Assembly (NCBI GenBank): GCA_006969385.1 | Contig: CP030884.1 | Span: 3,844,001 to 3,908,000 of the forward strand | Source: Planctomycetaceae bacterium | GTDB taxonomy: Bacteria > Planctomycetota > Phycisphaerae > UBA1845 > UTPLA1 | Length of the DNA stretch: 64,000 nucleotides | Direction: 5' to 3' | In this document: positions 42,315 through 51,902 of the stretch, piece by piece | Position numbering within the stretch: the first letter of the stretch is position 1 | Layout: each line of letters begins with the position of its first letter | Notes under the pieces: generated by a model | The model's input: only the letters and a program-made list of their open reading frames with translations | Told to the model about the DNA's origin: nothing | The model's database searches: none | Translations under genes and position numbers: made by a program

Positions 42315-44327
42315 ATGCAGTCATGGCGATGGTATTACAACCGCCTGATGTCGATGACGCCCGCCGAGATTGGCTGGCGGGTTCGCAACGCGCTGCGCGA
42401 TCGGTTGGACCGTGTACTGCTGGCGCGGTACCAGCGCCGCGTCGCCGAGCGCGCCGCCGCGTTGGTGGGCTGTAACTGGTCCGACGCCGTGTATCAGCCG
42501 AGTGAACACCTGACCAGCCGGGCTGGTGACGCCATTCCGTCGGAATGGGTTGAGCGCTTGGTGCGCGAGGCCGATGCGATCGTGGCCCATCGGATTCGCC
42601 TATTCGGCACCGAGCCGACGGATGTGGGCGATCCGATCCGCTGGAATTACGAACACCATAAGCAGGCACCAACGCCGACGGATTTCATCGGTCAGGTGGA
42701 TTACCGCGATTATGCACAAGTCGGCGATTGCAAGTGGGTCTGGGAACTGAGCCGCCATCATCATTTGGTAGTGCTGGGGCGGGCTTACGCGCTGACGGGT
42801 GACAAGCGTTATGCCGCCGAAGTCGTTTCACAGATCAAGTCATGGATAGACGCGTCGCCCTACGGCACAGGCATGAACTGGCGCAGCCCGTTGGAGCTGG
42901 GCATTCGGTTGATCAACTGGGCGTGGGCGATCGATTTGATCAAGAATGCCGACGTGCTCGATGGGGAAACGAGTGGCGCGATTGCAGCGGTGGCCGAAAC
43001 GCATATTTGGGAAGTCGCCCGCAAGTATTCCAAGCACTCATCCGCCAACAACCATCTCATCGGTGAAGCGGCCGGCGTTTACATCGGCGCGGCCTTCTTT
43101 AGTCATGCACCGCACGCGGCGGAATATCGCGCCGAGGCCAAGCGACTATTGATAGTAGAGATGGATGAGCAGGTCGATACCGATGGCATTCATAAAGAAC
43201 TGGCGTTGGGCTATCACTTGTTCGTGTTGCAGTTCTTCTTGTTAGCGTGGCACGCCGGGCACCGCTCGGGCGATCCGTTTCCGCGCGCATATTCCAACAA
43301 GCTGCTGAAGGTGGCCGACTTCCTCGATACCTGGTTGTCCGCCGGTGCAGAGGGCGTGCATTTTGGTGATGCCGATGATGGCTACGTATTGGACCTCGGC
43401 GGGTTACGCGGTGACGCGGCGGGGTGGGTTGCTGCGACGCGGGCGTTATTGGCAAAGGATGGAAGCGACACGTCGCTTGAACACGAGCAGTGTTACTGGC
43501 TAACCGGGCTATGTTCACAAGATAAAAACAACGAACCGTCCGAAGCTAAACGCGACACGCTTGCGTCGATTCATTTTGAAGAAGCCGGCCTAAGTCTGCT
43601 GCAAACGCGCATTGGTAGAGAAGGTAAACCCTTCGCCGTCACGTTTGATAGCGGTCCCTTGGGATACAAATCGATCGCTGCCCACGGCCACGCCGACGCG
43701 TTGAGCTTCACCGTGCGTTACAACGGCGCGGCATTCTTGGTCGATCCGGGAACGTACGACTACTTCACCTACGACCAATGGCGCAACTACTTTCGCAGTA
43801 CCCAGGCGCACAACACCGCCGAAATTGACGGTCGGGATCAATCCGAAATGCTCGGCAAGTTCTTATGGGGCGATAGGGCGAAGGCGAAGATGGTGGATTG
43901 GCGCATCACCGACAACGCGAGCATGGTGATTGCCGAACACGACGGCTATCGGCGTTTGACCGACCCGGTGACGCATCGACGCCAGCTCGAATTGAACCAT
44001 CGAACCGGCGAGTTGGTCGTCAGCGATACATTCGAATGCAACGGTTCGCATAACGTGGTGCTCCGTTTTCACTGCGCGCCGGACTGCGAAATCGAGCCAA
44101 TCGCTCAAGATGATCGGACGTTACATTTCGTACGACCCGAAGGAACGCTGCGCTTGTCATTGCCGGACCAAGCCGACATCGCCGTTTCATGCGGTAAAAC
44201 GGACCCCATTGCGGGTTGGTTTAGCCCGGCCTATCACCAGAAGCGACCGGCAAGCGTCGTCTCCGCCGACTTTAAAATTTATGGAACTCAAACGGTCCGA
44301 ACACTGGTACAGATATGGGAACCATGA
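42315..44327 (+). CDS. Heparinase II/III-like protein
   Basis: A 670-residue protein of the heparinase II/III and alginate-lyase superfamily. It starts RWYYNRLMSMTPAEIGWRVRNALRDRLDR, the usual opening of exopolysaccharide-locus members. The alpha-toroid includes SSANNHLIGEAAGVYIGAAFF near residue 238, and the C-terminal beta-sandwich includes AHGHADALSFTVRYNGAAFLVDPGTYDY (HGHAD metal/catalytic region) and FRSTQAHNTAEIDGRDQSE. There is no obvious signal peptide. It leads the exopolysaccharide cluster, where such proteins are thought to trim or epimerise the polymer. Confidence 0.87.
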   Translation: MQSWRWYYNRLMSMTPAEIGWRVRNALRDRLDRVLLARYQRRVAERAAALVGCNWSDAVYQPSEHLTSRAGDAIPSEWVERLVREADAIVAHRIRLFGTEPTDVGDPIRWNYEHHKQAPTPTDFIGQVDYRDYAQVGDCKWVWELSRHHHLVVLGRAYALTGDKRYAAEVVSQIKSWIDASPYGTGMNWRSPLELGIRLINWAWAIDLIKNADVLDGETSGAIAAVAETHIWEVARKYSKHSSANNHLIGEAAGVYIGAAFFSHAPHAAEYRAEAKRLLIVEMDEQVDTDGIHKELALGYHLFVLQFFLLAWHAGHRSGDPFPRAYSNKLLKVADFLDTWLSAGAEGVHFGDADDGYVLDLGGLRGDAAGWVAATRALLAKDGSDTSLEHEQCYWLTGLCSQDKNNEPSEAKRDTLASIHFEEAGLSLLQTRIGREGKPFAVTFDSGPLGYKSIAAHGHADALSFTVRYNGAAFLVDPGTYDYFTYDQWRNYFRSTQAHNTAEIDGRDQSEMLGKFLWGDRAKAKMVDWRITDNASMVIAEHDGYRRLTDPVTHRRQLELNHRTGELVVSDTFECNGSHNVVLRFHCAPDCEIEPIAQDDRTLHFVRPEGTLRLSLPDQADIAVSCGKTDPIAGWFSPAYHQKRPASVVSADFKIYGTQTVRTLVQIWEP

Positions 44328-44451
44328 GAAAATAGGCAGATGACTCTTCAGGTTCGTCTGCCGTAGAATCGACCGACTCGGCCAGCACCCGACAACAAAC
44401 TAATGCAGCAGTCGTAGATGCTCACACAGGCAACCCGGGGGATATGGGGAC

Positions 44452-45498
44452 GTGAAGCAGCTCGAACAGGGCATCATTCTAGCCGGCGTCCATCAGTGGC
44501 GTCCGTCGATCTTCGAAGGTTGGATTCCGCGCACGCTGATTCCGATCGCAAACCGTCCGTTGGTGGATTACGGTTTGGATTGGTTCTCGCGCGGCGGATT
44601 GCAACGCGTCGAGATTTGCGCGAACAGCGATACGCATGCCCTGCGTTCCAACCTCGATGGCAAACCGCTGCCGCAATCCATCAAGATCGATTTCTACGAA
44701 GATGTATTTCCGCGCGGGCCCGCCGGTTGTATTGCCGACGCGCTCAAGCATGCCACGTATGACGATGTCGTGGTCTTAGACGGCACCGTCATTCCGACCG
44801 ATATCGATATCGACGCACTGATCGAAACGCATCAGGGCAGCGGTGCGGCGCTTACCGTCGCCGTGGTCGACGCGGTCGAGTCGCACAACGGCAATAACGG
44901 TAACGGTCAGCAAACGCCGGTCGGTTGTGTTCCGACGGGCATTTATGTGTTCAATCGCGCCGCCATCGAGCGCATCCCCGCCAAGGGCTACGAAGATATC
45001 AAAGAGATGCTAATCCCGCGTTTGCATGAGGCGGGACTAAACGTTGGCATGTATCGGCTGCGGTCGGCGCCGATCCGCGTGTCCAACGCCAACGCTTGTT
45101 TCGTGGCCACGCGCTATGCGTTGCGACAGATGTACGAGCAATGCGTGCCGCCGACGGGTTATCAATTCGTTAACAGTGCGTTGGTTCACGACAGCGCCGA
45201 CGTGGCAGCGACGGCCAGGCTCGAAGGCCCGTGCCTGATTGGGCCGAATGCCCGCGTCGAAGCGGGTGCAACCGTGATCGGGCCGACGACGCTCGGCGGT
45301 CACTCGCATATCGGAGCCGGGGCCATCGTGTGTCGTTCGTTACTTTGGGAGCGCGTGGAAGTCGGCCCCGACGCATTTTTAGACAGATGTATTTTGACGC
45401 ACGGCGCCGCCATCGAGCGCGCCGACCGTGCAGCGCAGCGCATCGTACACCAGACCCGGCACAGTGCCGCCCGTCGCAAGCGGAGTTCGTCGCTATGA
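44452..45498 (+). CDS. Sugar nucleotidyltransferase with left-handed helix
   Basis: A 348-residue protein. The N-terminal 230 residues resemble NDP-sugar pyrophosphorylases (GIILAGVHQWRPSIFEGWIPRTLIPIANRPLVDYGLDW), although the usual GGxGTRL loop is changed to AGVHQWRPS, so activity is uncertain. Residues 240-320 are hexapeptide repeats (GPCLIGPNARVEAGATVIGPTTLGGHSHIGAGAIV). GTG 44452 follows a G-rich leader. Its stop overlaps the Wzc-like start (ATGA). It likely feeds a nucleotide sugar to, or regulates, the exopolysaccharide pathway. A short NGNNGNG run near residue 145 recurs in the next protein. Confidence 0.8.
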   Translation: MKQLEQGIILAGVHQWRPSIFEGWIPRTLIPIANRPLVDYGLDWFSRGGLQRVEICANSDTHALRSNLDGKPLPQSIKIDFYEDVFPRGPAGCIADALKHATYDDVVVLDGTVIPTDIDIDALIETHQGSGAALTVAVVDAVESHNGNNGNGQQTPVGCVPTGIYVFNRAAIERIPAKGYEDIKEMLIPRLHEAGLNVGMYRLRSAPIRVSNANACFVATRYALRQMYEQCVPPTGYQFVNSALVHDSADVAATARLEGPCLIGPNARVEAGATVIGPTTLGGHSHIGAGAIVCRSLLWERVEVGPDAFLDRCILTHGAAIERADRAAQRIVHQTRHSAARRKRSSSL

Positions 45499-47693
45499 GT
45501 TCCAACAACGGCAACAACGGTAACGGCAGGTCCAATACCACGCCGCAGGTTCAGCCCGCACGCGAGGAACGCACGGCTCCCTACGGCGTCGACCTGTTCA
45601 TGGGGCCGAAGCCCAGCCCGCAACCGTCGTACGGCATTGATCTGCGCGCTATTTGGCGCTATCGCTGGTCGATGTTGCTGCTGTTCGTGATGGGCGTGGC
45701 GGCGGCGACCACAGTCGTGTGGACCAAGGTCGAACCGCACTATGCATCGAAGGCCGTGATTCACGTGGCGTCGTACGTGCCACGCGTGATCTACAAGACC
45801 GACGACAACGGCAAGATGCCGCTTTACGGTGCATACCTCAATACGCAAGTGTCGTTGATCCAAAGCCCGGATGTGATGCAGGAAGTCGTCGCGCGGCCCG
45901 ATGTGCAGCAGACCGACTGGTATCAGGCGTCTTCGGCGGCCACATCTGGCGATTTGGCCGCCGCCGGTGAACGCTTGGCGCGACAACTCATCGTGCGCGA
46001 GCGGCGCGGTACTGAACTGGTGGACGTTTCACTCGAAACGCTCGACCCGCGCGAATCGCAAATCATCGTGAACGCGGTGGTCGAAGAGTACAAGAAGTAT
46101 TGGGACGCCAATCAGGAATCTTCGGACATCAAGCGTCGCGCGACGTTGCGCAAGCAGCGCGAACAACTCGACACCGAAATCGGCACGCTCTTTGCGCGAC
46201 GCTACGAACTGACCGAGCAATTGGGTAGCGATATTCACGAAGATGTTCGCACGCAAAAGCACGCCCGCTTGGCTCAACTGCGTATCCAATTGCAAACCCT
46301 CGAATCGGATAAGGCCATGCGTTCGGTCGTGCGGCCGGTGAACGAGGTAGCCAACGGCGAAACACTGTCGTCGGCAGCAGCGCCGCTCGTGTTTCGCGAA
46401 GACGAAGTCTGGCAAACGCAGTTCGCGACGTACGAAGACGCGCGACGGCGATTGACGTTGGCCAAGCAGCAGTTTGGCAGCGGCCATCCGAAGTATCTGG
46501 AGATTGCCGCCGATCTCGACAGCGCTCGCCGCGCGTTAAAGATGACCGAAGCACGGTTGATGCCGTCGGGCACGCAGGCGAACGATTTCGCCAACGAAAT
46601 TGAAAAACTGCGCGAAGATCAACTGGCCGCCGCGGTGAGCGAATTGCAAGGCGAGTTGGCACAGACCGATCGCTTAATGGCGGAATTGGCCCGCACCGAA
46701 GAACGCTACAAAGAACGCAAGCTGGTTCAAAAGGAACTCGACGACCGATTGCATGCGCTCGAATTGGAACGCAACGCACCCGAACGCGTGACGATTCAGT
46801 CGGCGGGGCAGTTGCGACGCAAGCCGTCCACCGACCGTCGCGGTCTTTATACGGCGTGCGGCATTGCCTTGTCGTTCCTCGGCGCGTTTGGTGCGGGTTT
46901 CGTCCGCAGCCGTTCGGACCGCAAGATTCATAGCTATCAGGATGTATCCGATGCGGTGCCGAACGGGGTGCCGTTTCTCGGTCAGTTGCCGCGTGCCCGC
47001 GATGCGTTGGGCGAAGGTGAAGACACGCTGCTCGGTCGTGCGATTCGCGAAAACATGCGCATCGTTCGCACCATGCTGTTGCAGAAGCTCGGTAACCATG
47101 GTGGGTCGGTCGTGATTACGAGCCCAGAAGCCAGCTCGGGTAAGACGACGGTCTCAATTCTGTTGGCGCGCAGCTTGGCGGCGATGGGCAAGCGTACGCT
47201 GCTAGTCGATGCCGACCTGTTGCACCCGTCCGCATCGCGCTATTTTGAATTGATCGACCAGCGCGGTTTGTGCTGCGTGGTTGGCGGTGAATTAAGCGAC
47301 GAAGACGCCATCATTCCGACCGACAACGAAAATTTGTTTATTCTGCCGACCGGCGAACGACACGCGCGCGGCAATCGCGATGTGCTCGCCAATGGTGCGT
47401 TCGCCGCCGCTTTGCAACGATGGAAGTCGCAGTTCGATTATGTGCTGATCGACAGTCCGCCCGTGTTGGCCATGGCCGACGCGCGCATCGCGGCCGGTCA
47501 GGCAGACGGCGTGGTGATGGTGATGCGCGCCGAAGGGTCGCGCCGCGAAGAGATTGTGGAGGCGTTCGCCGGCTTATCGGCATGCGGCGCGCGGCTCTTG
47601 GGCACCATGCTCGTGGGCGTGCGACACGGAACCGCCTACTACCCATACGATTATCACCGACGGCATCTCGATACGTCGGAGTTGTTGGCGTAA
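45495..47693 (+). CDS. Wzc-type polysaccharide co-polymerase / tyrosine kinase
   Basis: A 732-residue bacterial tyrosine autokinase controlling polymer length and export. Residues 50-85 hold the first membrane helix (YRWSMLLLFVMGVAAATTVVW), then a long coiled periplasmic part and a second membrane helix near 447-468. The cytoplasmic kinase has Walker A TSPEASSGKTT, Walker A' LLVDADLLHPS and a Walker B type DYVLIDSPP. The C-terminus carries a tyrosine cluster (AYYPYDYHRR), the autophosphorylation tail. ATG 45495 is coupled to the preceding gene; a longer frame upstream overlaps that gene and is rejected. Confidence 0.93.
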   Translation: MSSNNGNNGNGRSNTTPQVQPAREERTAPYGVDLFMGPKPSPQPSYGIDLRAIWRYRWSMLLLFVMGVAAATTVVWTKVEPHYASKAVIHVASYVPRVIYKTDDNGKMPLYGAYLNTQVSLIQSPDVMQEVVARPDVQQTDWYQASSAATSGDLAAAGERLARQLIVRERRGTELVDVSLETLDPRESQIIVNAVVEEYKKYWDANQESSDIKRRATLRKQREQLDTEIGTLFARRYELTEQLGSDIHEDVRTQKHARLAQLRIQLQTLESDKAMRSVVRPVNEVANGETLSSAAAPLVFREDEVWQTQFATYEDARRRLTLAKQQFGSGHPKYLEIAADLDSARRALKMTEARLMPSGTQANDFANEIEKLREDQLAAAVSELQGELAQTDRLMAELARTEERYKERKLVQKELDDRLHALELERNAPERVTIQSAGQLRRKPSTDRRGLYTACGIALSFLGAFGAGFVRSRSDRKIHSYQDVSDAVPNGVPFLGQLPRARDALGEGEDTLLGRAIRENMRIVRTMLLQKLGNHGGSVVITSPEASSGKTTVSILLARSLAAMGKRTLLVDADLLHPSASRYFELIDQRGLCCVVGGELSDEDAIIPTDNENLFILPTGERHARGNRDVLANGAFAAALQRWKSQFDYVLIDSPPVLAMADARIAAGQADGVVMVMRAEGSRREEIVEAFAGLSACGARLLGTMLVGVRHGTAYYPYDYHRRHLDTSELLA

Positions 47694-47726
47694 GCCATTG
47701 ACGCATGGATCCATGAGGGGGGAACC

Positions 47727-49484
47727 ATGTACTTTAAGACCATCATTTTAGACAGCGTGATACATGCTGCCGGAGCCGCCGCGCCGACGTCGATTCTGAC
47801 GTTGCCGCTGGGCACGCGCAGCATGCTCGGGCACCTTTGCGATCGCGCCGCCGAAGTCGGCTGCAGCGACTTCGTAATCGTTGCGCGCGACGAACGTGTG
47901 CTGCCGGCGCTACGCGCCCTGGCCGAACGCAACGAACACGACGTGACGGTCGAACTGGCCAACGGCTATCTGCCGGGCGTTGCGCAGTTGGAACCATCGG
48001 ACCGCGTGTTGTTGATAGACCCGCGTTTTTGGCCCACGGCGGGGTTCGATTTTGCGATGTTGGCACGCGAAGCCAAGACCTTTCCCGGTGCCCTGAATGT
48101 GGTGGCGATGGGGGGCGATGCGACCGACGCGCACGAGCGGATCGTGAAAGATCACGATGGTCGCATTCGGCGGGTGCAGCGATTTTACAATCAGGTCACG
48201 CAGGTTACGCGCCCCGTTGGGGCCGTATCGTATTCGTGCTTTCCCGCCGCGGCCTTGGCGGATGTGTCTATCAGCGAGATCGCCAATGTTCCGGCGGCAA
48301 TGGCCGCGCGCGGCATTTTGTCGCGCGATATTCCGGTGCATTGCGATTCGATCGATGCGACGCGCCCCGCCGATTATTTGGCGTTATGCGAATGGAAGAT
48401 TCAGCAGGCCGTCCGCGCGGCAACGCCGCCGGAATATTCCCGGCTATCGAACAACGAAGCGCTCGTCGGTCGCGGTGCCGTGGTGCATGAGACGGCGAGA
48501 TTGGTCGGCCCCGTGATCGTTCAGCCAAACGCACATATCGCGGCCAATGCCACGATCATCGGTCCGGCTATTGTCGGGCGTTCGGCACGCATTGAAGCCA
48601 ATGCTTTGGTTGCGCAAGCGATGATCGGCGAAGGGGCGACCGTTCGCGCCGGTGCGGCCGTGCGACATCGCTTGTTTGAATTAGGTGATGAAGCGCAACC
48701 GTCCGGCGGCTTTGAAGATGCCGAGATCGAAACGTTCGCGCCCGTTGTCGCTGAGACCGAAAAGCCGCGTGCGAAGTTGTATCGCGCCAAACGCGCCGTC
48801 GATATCTTGGCCAGCGGCTTGGGGCTTTTGGTGCTGTCGCCGGTGTTAGCGCTCATCGCGCTACTGATAAAACTCGATTCGCGTGGACCGGTGTTCTTTG
48901 TCCACCAGCGCGAAGGATTGTTCGGTCGCGTGTTTGGTTGTCTCAAATTTCGCACCATGCGTAGCGACGCCCATGCGTTGCAGCGGCAAATGCTGACGGA
49001 AAACGATCTCGACGGTCCGCACTTTAAGATCGCACGCGACCCGCGCATTACGCGTTTGGGTAGCTTTTTGCGCAAGACCAATCTCGACGAGTTGCCGCAG
49101 CTCTGGAATGTTTTCGTCGGGCACATGAGCCTCGTCGGACCGCGACCGAGCCCGTTTCGCGAGAATCAGATTTGCGTGCCATGGCGCCGCGCCCGTCTGT
49201 CGGTGCGGCCGGGCATCACCGGCATTTGGCAAATTTGCCGGCACGAGCGCGAGGACGGCGACTTTCAACAGTGGATTTATTACGACCTGCTCTACGTGCG
49301 CAATATGAGCTTGATGCTCGATGCGAAGATTTTGCTGGCGACGTTTTGGGCGCTGGTCGGCGGCAATGAGATCGACTCGGCCGATTTGGTCGCGCCGCGC
49401 GAGCATGGTGTACCGGTCGATTGGGAACGGTCGAGCGATGATGTGGCGTCGGTGGAGCTGCTGGCGGAACCGGTGGCGGTTTAG
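47727..49484 (+). CDS. Nucleotidyltransferase/left-handed-helix fused to sugar-phosphate transferase
   Basis: A 585-residue fusion. Residues 1-230 resemble a degenerate sugar nucleotidyltransferase (TLPLGTRSMLGHLCDRAAEVGCSDFVIVARDERVLPALRAL). Residues 245-320 are hexapeptide repeats (GRGAVVHETARLVGPVIVQPNAHIAANATIIGPAIVGRSARI). Residues 350-560 are a bacterial sugar transferase that starts glycan assembly by loading a sugar phosphate on undecaprenyl phosphate: KRAVDILASGLGLL membrane segment, FRTMRSDA, KTNLDELPQLWNVFVG and SLVGPRPSPF. The usual multi-helix N-terminus is absent. It directly follows the Wzc gene, so the locus is a Wzx/Wzy-type exopolysaccharide operon. Confidence 0.88.
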   Translation: MYFKTIILDSVIHAAGAAAPTSILTLPLGTRSMLGHLCDRAAEVGCSDFVIVARDERVLPALRALAERNEHDVTVELANGYLPGVAQLEPSDRVLLIDPRFWPTAGFDFAMLAREAKTFPGALNVVAMGGDATDAHERIVKDHDGRIRRVQRFYNQVTQVTRPVGAVSYSCFPAAALADVSISEIANVPAAMAARGILSRDIPVHCDSIDATRPADYLALCEWKIQQAVRAATPPEYSRLSNNEALVGRGAVVHETARLVGPVIVQPNAHIAANATIIGPAIVGRSARIEANALVAQAMIGEGATVRAGAAVRHRLFELGDEAQPSGGFEDAEIETFAPVVAETEKPRAKLYRAKRAVDILASGLGLLVLSPVLALIALLIKLDSRGPVFFVHQREGLFGRVFGCLKFRTMRSDAHALQRQMLTENDLDGPHFKIARDPRITRLGSFLRKTNLDELPQLWNVFVGHMSLVGPRPSPFRENQICVPWRRARLSVRPGITGIWQICRHEREDGDFQQWIYYDLLYVRNMSLMLDAKILLATFWALVGGNEIDSADLVAPREHGVPVDWERSSDDVASVELLAEPVAV

Positions 49485-49588
49485 ATTGCCAAATGGAGTC
49501 GTTGTCTAAGGGAGTTGATCAAGCGACGGTCGGTTCGTTTTGTGCGGCAGATCGAGTTGCTACCGCTTTTCACATTTGCGAGCGCGCC

Positions 49589-49610
49589 GGTGGGTCGAGT
49601 ACGACCCACC
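49589..49610. repeat. Palindrome GGTGGGTCG-AGTA-CGACCCACC
   Basis: A perfect 9-bp inverted repeat with a four-base loop lies between the convergent genes ending at 49484 and 49644. The flanking CTACAA and lack of T-run resemble the GGTCCGC palindromes near 61 kb more than a terminator. Confidence 0.75.
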
Positions 49611-49643
49611 CTACAACGGAGTTAATACTCGCTGCCCCACGAC

Positions 49644-50492
49644 TCATTGTCCCAACACCTCATCCATAAACCCGCGCACAATCTCCACGTAATCCGCATC
49701 CTGAAAAATCCCCAGCCCATGTATTCCTTCGACGACAACGAGTTGCTTGGGTTCAGGTGTGGCGTCGACCAACTCAACGACGCCTTCAAACGGCGTCATG
49801 CCGTCTTCCATCGATTGCAGATATAGGCTCGGCACCGAGATGCGCGGGGCGTTGGCGATGGGGTCGAGGGCGTCGGGCACGAGCGACGCGGCGTTGGGGC
49901 CGGGCGTGATGCCCATGAACAAATAGCCGAGATCGACGACGACTTCCTGTTGCACGGTGCCCTCAACGATCATACCGACGATATCCGGCGCGGCGTCGGC
50001 GGCTTGCGCCATGCACGGCATGGTGCCGAGAGATAATCCAAACAACACGATCCGGTCGGTGGCGGGGCGGCCCGAGTTCCGCACCCAATCCAGCGCGACG
50101 TTGGCGTCGTCGAGCACGGTCGCGAGCGTTGCGATGCCGGTGCTTTCGCCCGATCCCTGATAGTCGTAGATGAATACGTTGCAACCGAGATCGTGAAACA
50201 ACGCCACCTGCGGCAACGGCCACGAGCGGCTGAACACGGCTCCGGGGTTGATGAGCACGGTGCCGCGCGGGTTGTCATTCGGCACGAACCAACCGATCAG
50301 CGTTTCACCGTTGGCGGCCGCTAGTTCCACGATTTCAAATTCGAGACCGTAGAAGCCGGGATCGGGCAAAACGATGCGGATGACGGGCATCGGGTTCAGC
50401 TGATCTTCGGGGCCGATAGCGATGCAAGAGGGCAATGTGAGCCCGAGAAGTGCAATCAAACGCAAGCGAGTCGTTGAATAGGAAAAGCGCAT
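49644..50492 (-). CDS. Lipoprotein alpha/beta hydrolase
   Basis: A 282-residue exported lipoprotein: the signal ends LPSC with the lipobox cysteine near residue 18. The nucleophile elbow is LFGLSLGTMPC near residue 150, NVFIYDYQGSGES is the oxyanion/strand region, and VVVEGIHGLG near the end supplies histidine. The fold is that of small esterases or cutinase-like proteins (PF12146-type). Substrate unknown. It is downstream of the STAS gene on the same strand, with a 55-base gap. Confidence 0.78.
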   Translation of the reverse strand: MRFSYSTTRLRLIALLGLTLPSCIAIGPEDQLNPMPVIRIVLPDPGFYGLEFEIVELAAANGETLIGWFVPNDNPRGTVLINPGAVFSRSWPLPQVALFHDLGCNVFIYDYQGSGESTGIATLATVLDDANVALDWVRNSGRPATDRIVLFGLSLGTMPCMAQAADAAPDIVGMIVEGTVQQEVVVDLGYLFMGITPGPNAASLVPDALDPIANAPRISVPSLYLQSMEDGMTPFEGVVELVDATPEPKQLVVVEGIHGLGIFQDADYVEIVRGFMDEVLGQ

Positions 50493-50547
50493 CGTTCAGT
50501 ACTGGGTTTATCTGCCAATCGGGCAGGTAAAGGTCGTTGGTTAAATG

Positions 50548-50889
50548 CTAACCCGCTTTGACCGCGGCGATGGCCGCGTCGAGCTTTTCGTGTACGTCAA
50601 AGAAGCCGCCCAGCTTGGTCGTCTCGAGAACGCCCACGACAAATGCCGTAGGCCTTGCTAAAAGCATCGGCAGGTTCAACGAATTACACCGCGCTTTAAT
50701 CTGCACCAAATCGGCCAGCCCAGATGAGGTAATCATATCGACTTCGTGTAAGTCAACGACGAGCCCGACAACTTCGCCGTCCAGGGCTTTGCGCACATGA
50801 CGCACCAGGTCGGCTTCGTCGGTCAGCGTGCCGCTGATCTCGAAGATGTGCACACCGTCCTGAACTTTCTTTTCGATACGTATCGTCAT
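50548..50889 (-). CDS. STAS-domain anti-sigma factor antagonist
   Basis: A 113-residue single-domain protein like SpoIIAA/RsbV. HEVDMITSSGLADLVQIKARC holds the conserved serine that is phosphorylated by an anti-sigma kinase and dephosphorylated by a PP2C phosphatase. It therefore acts in a partner-switching stress circuit. A GAF-SpoIIE phosphatase at 59179 in the same window is a possible partner, though no anti-sigma kinase is visible here. It is downstream of a lipoprotein gene, probably on the same transcript. Confidence 0.88.
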   Translation of the reverse strand: MTIRIEKKVQDGVHIFEISGTLTDEADLVRHVRKALDGEVVGLVVDLHEVDMITSSGLADLVQIKARCNSLNLPMLLARPTAFVVGVLETTKLGGFFDVHEKLDAAIAAVKAG

Positions 50890-50938
50890 GGTCGTGGTGT
50901 CCGGCTAACGGGCGGTTGTCGTGGATCGTTTGAAGCGT

Positions 50939-51298
50939 TTATTCGCCGTTGGCGTTGGATTCATTGCGTTCGTTGAGTTTTTTGCCGCGTTCGGCTTGTT
51001 GCTGGTTGGATACTTCGGCGCGGCCTTCTTTCCAACCTTGTTTGTAACCGACCTGATAGCTTTCTTCCGCCGCCCATAGCCAGAGCCAATATGCGCCGTC
51101 ATCGCTCCATGCGCTTTTGGCATCACGGCGGCCATCCGTGCGACCGAGGTCGAAGTTTTTCGACGAGACCATCATGCGTTGATTGTCGGACGGCCCGCTG
51201 TTGTTGTCGCTACAGCCACCGAGCACGGCACCGCTGATACAAACCGTGGCGAGCATGAGAAACCACAGCTTTCCTGCCTGATACACCCGTCGAATCAC
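50939..51298 (-). CDS. Small lipoprotein
   Basis: A 119-residue lipoprotein with signal KLWFLMLATVCISGAVLGGC; GGC is the lipobox. The mature part is polar with Trp/Tyr-rich AYWLWLWAAEESYQVGYKQGWKEG, then basic and Asn/Glu rich. It starts at GTG 51298 overlapping the stop of the upstream gene (GTGA), so they are co-translated. No family recognised. Confidence 0.7.
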   Translation of the reverse strand: MIRRVYQAGKLWFLMLATVCISGAVLGGCSDNNSGPSDNQRMMVSSKNFDLGRTDGRRDAKSAWSDDGAYWLWLWAAEESYQVGYKQGWKEGRAEVSNQQQAERGKKLNERNESNANGE

Positions 51299-51780
51299 TT
51301 GGATCCCCCCGACTTAGGCGGCAGATACAGGCCGCGCTCGCACGCCACCACAAACGTTTCGGCCGTCGATTTGAGTTGCTCCCAATTGTCGCGGATGCGG
51401 TCGGCCTCTGCGGGCGATATCGCGCCGTCGTCGGCAATCGATTCGCTGACTTCGCGCAGCAATTGGCTAAATCGGTTCACAACCTGCTGCGTCGATTTAA
51501 GTAAGTCGCCGTCGATATCGAGCGATTCCTCTTCCGGGTTATACGTAAAGAAGCCGCCCGCTTCGTGGCAGAGCCAATTCACGACCGGCACGTGGCCGGT
51601 CGCTTCCACAATTTCGCGCAGGCGGTCGAGCGGGTTACGCGTGCCGCTGGTATCGGGATCTTTGGGGTCGTTATCCTGACACCACTTGTAGATCAGTGCC
51701 TGGCTCAGCCGCAGTTTGGCGGCCAATGCCTTGACGCCGATTTGATCGACTGCTTCTTTGAGAACTTCGTGCGATTTCAT
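51295..51780 (-). CDS. Helix-turn-helix protein resembling phage CII-type regulators
   Basis: A 161-residue protein whose N-terminal 45 residues form a helix-turn-helix (EAVDQIGVKALAAKLRLSQALIYKWCQDND), followed by a helical domain (STQQVVNRFSQLLREVSESIADDGAISPAEADRI). The layout matches the phage regulatory-protein CII-like family often found in bacterial genomes without a phage. No other phage gene is nearby. ATG 51780 is used; the upstream in-frame region overlaps the opposite-strand rsmA start and is not protein-like. It heads the lipoprotein-STAS transcript. Confidence 0.7.
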   Translation of the reverse strand: MKSHEVLKEAVDQIGVKALAAKLRLSQALIYKWCQDNDPKDPDTSGTRNPLDRLREIVEATGHVPVVNWLCHEAGGFFTYNPEEESLDIDGDLLKSTQQVVNRFSQLLREVSESIADDGAISPAEADRIRDNWEQLKSTAETFVVACERGLYLPPKSGGSK

Positions 51781-51902
51781 CGAATTGGGATCACTCCACG
51801 GTTCGAGCAACGAGGCGACCGGCTCACGAGGCCGATGCGACCGACGCCGACTTCCCGACCAATTATAATCGAAGCGGATTTCTTCGCTGGCAGGAGGGCG
51901 AC

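Noticed and set aside
45231..45494. N-terminal extension of the Wzc-type protein
   Set aside because: It overlaps the preceding gene in another frame and lacks family sequence; ATG 45495 overlaps the stop as in coupled genes.
51295..51780. Prophage remnant suggested by the CII-like gene
   Set aside because: No integrase, capsid, terminase or attachment-site signals are nearby, and composition matches the surroundings.
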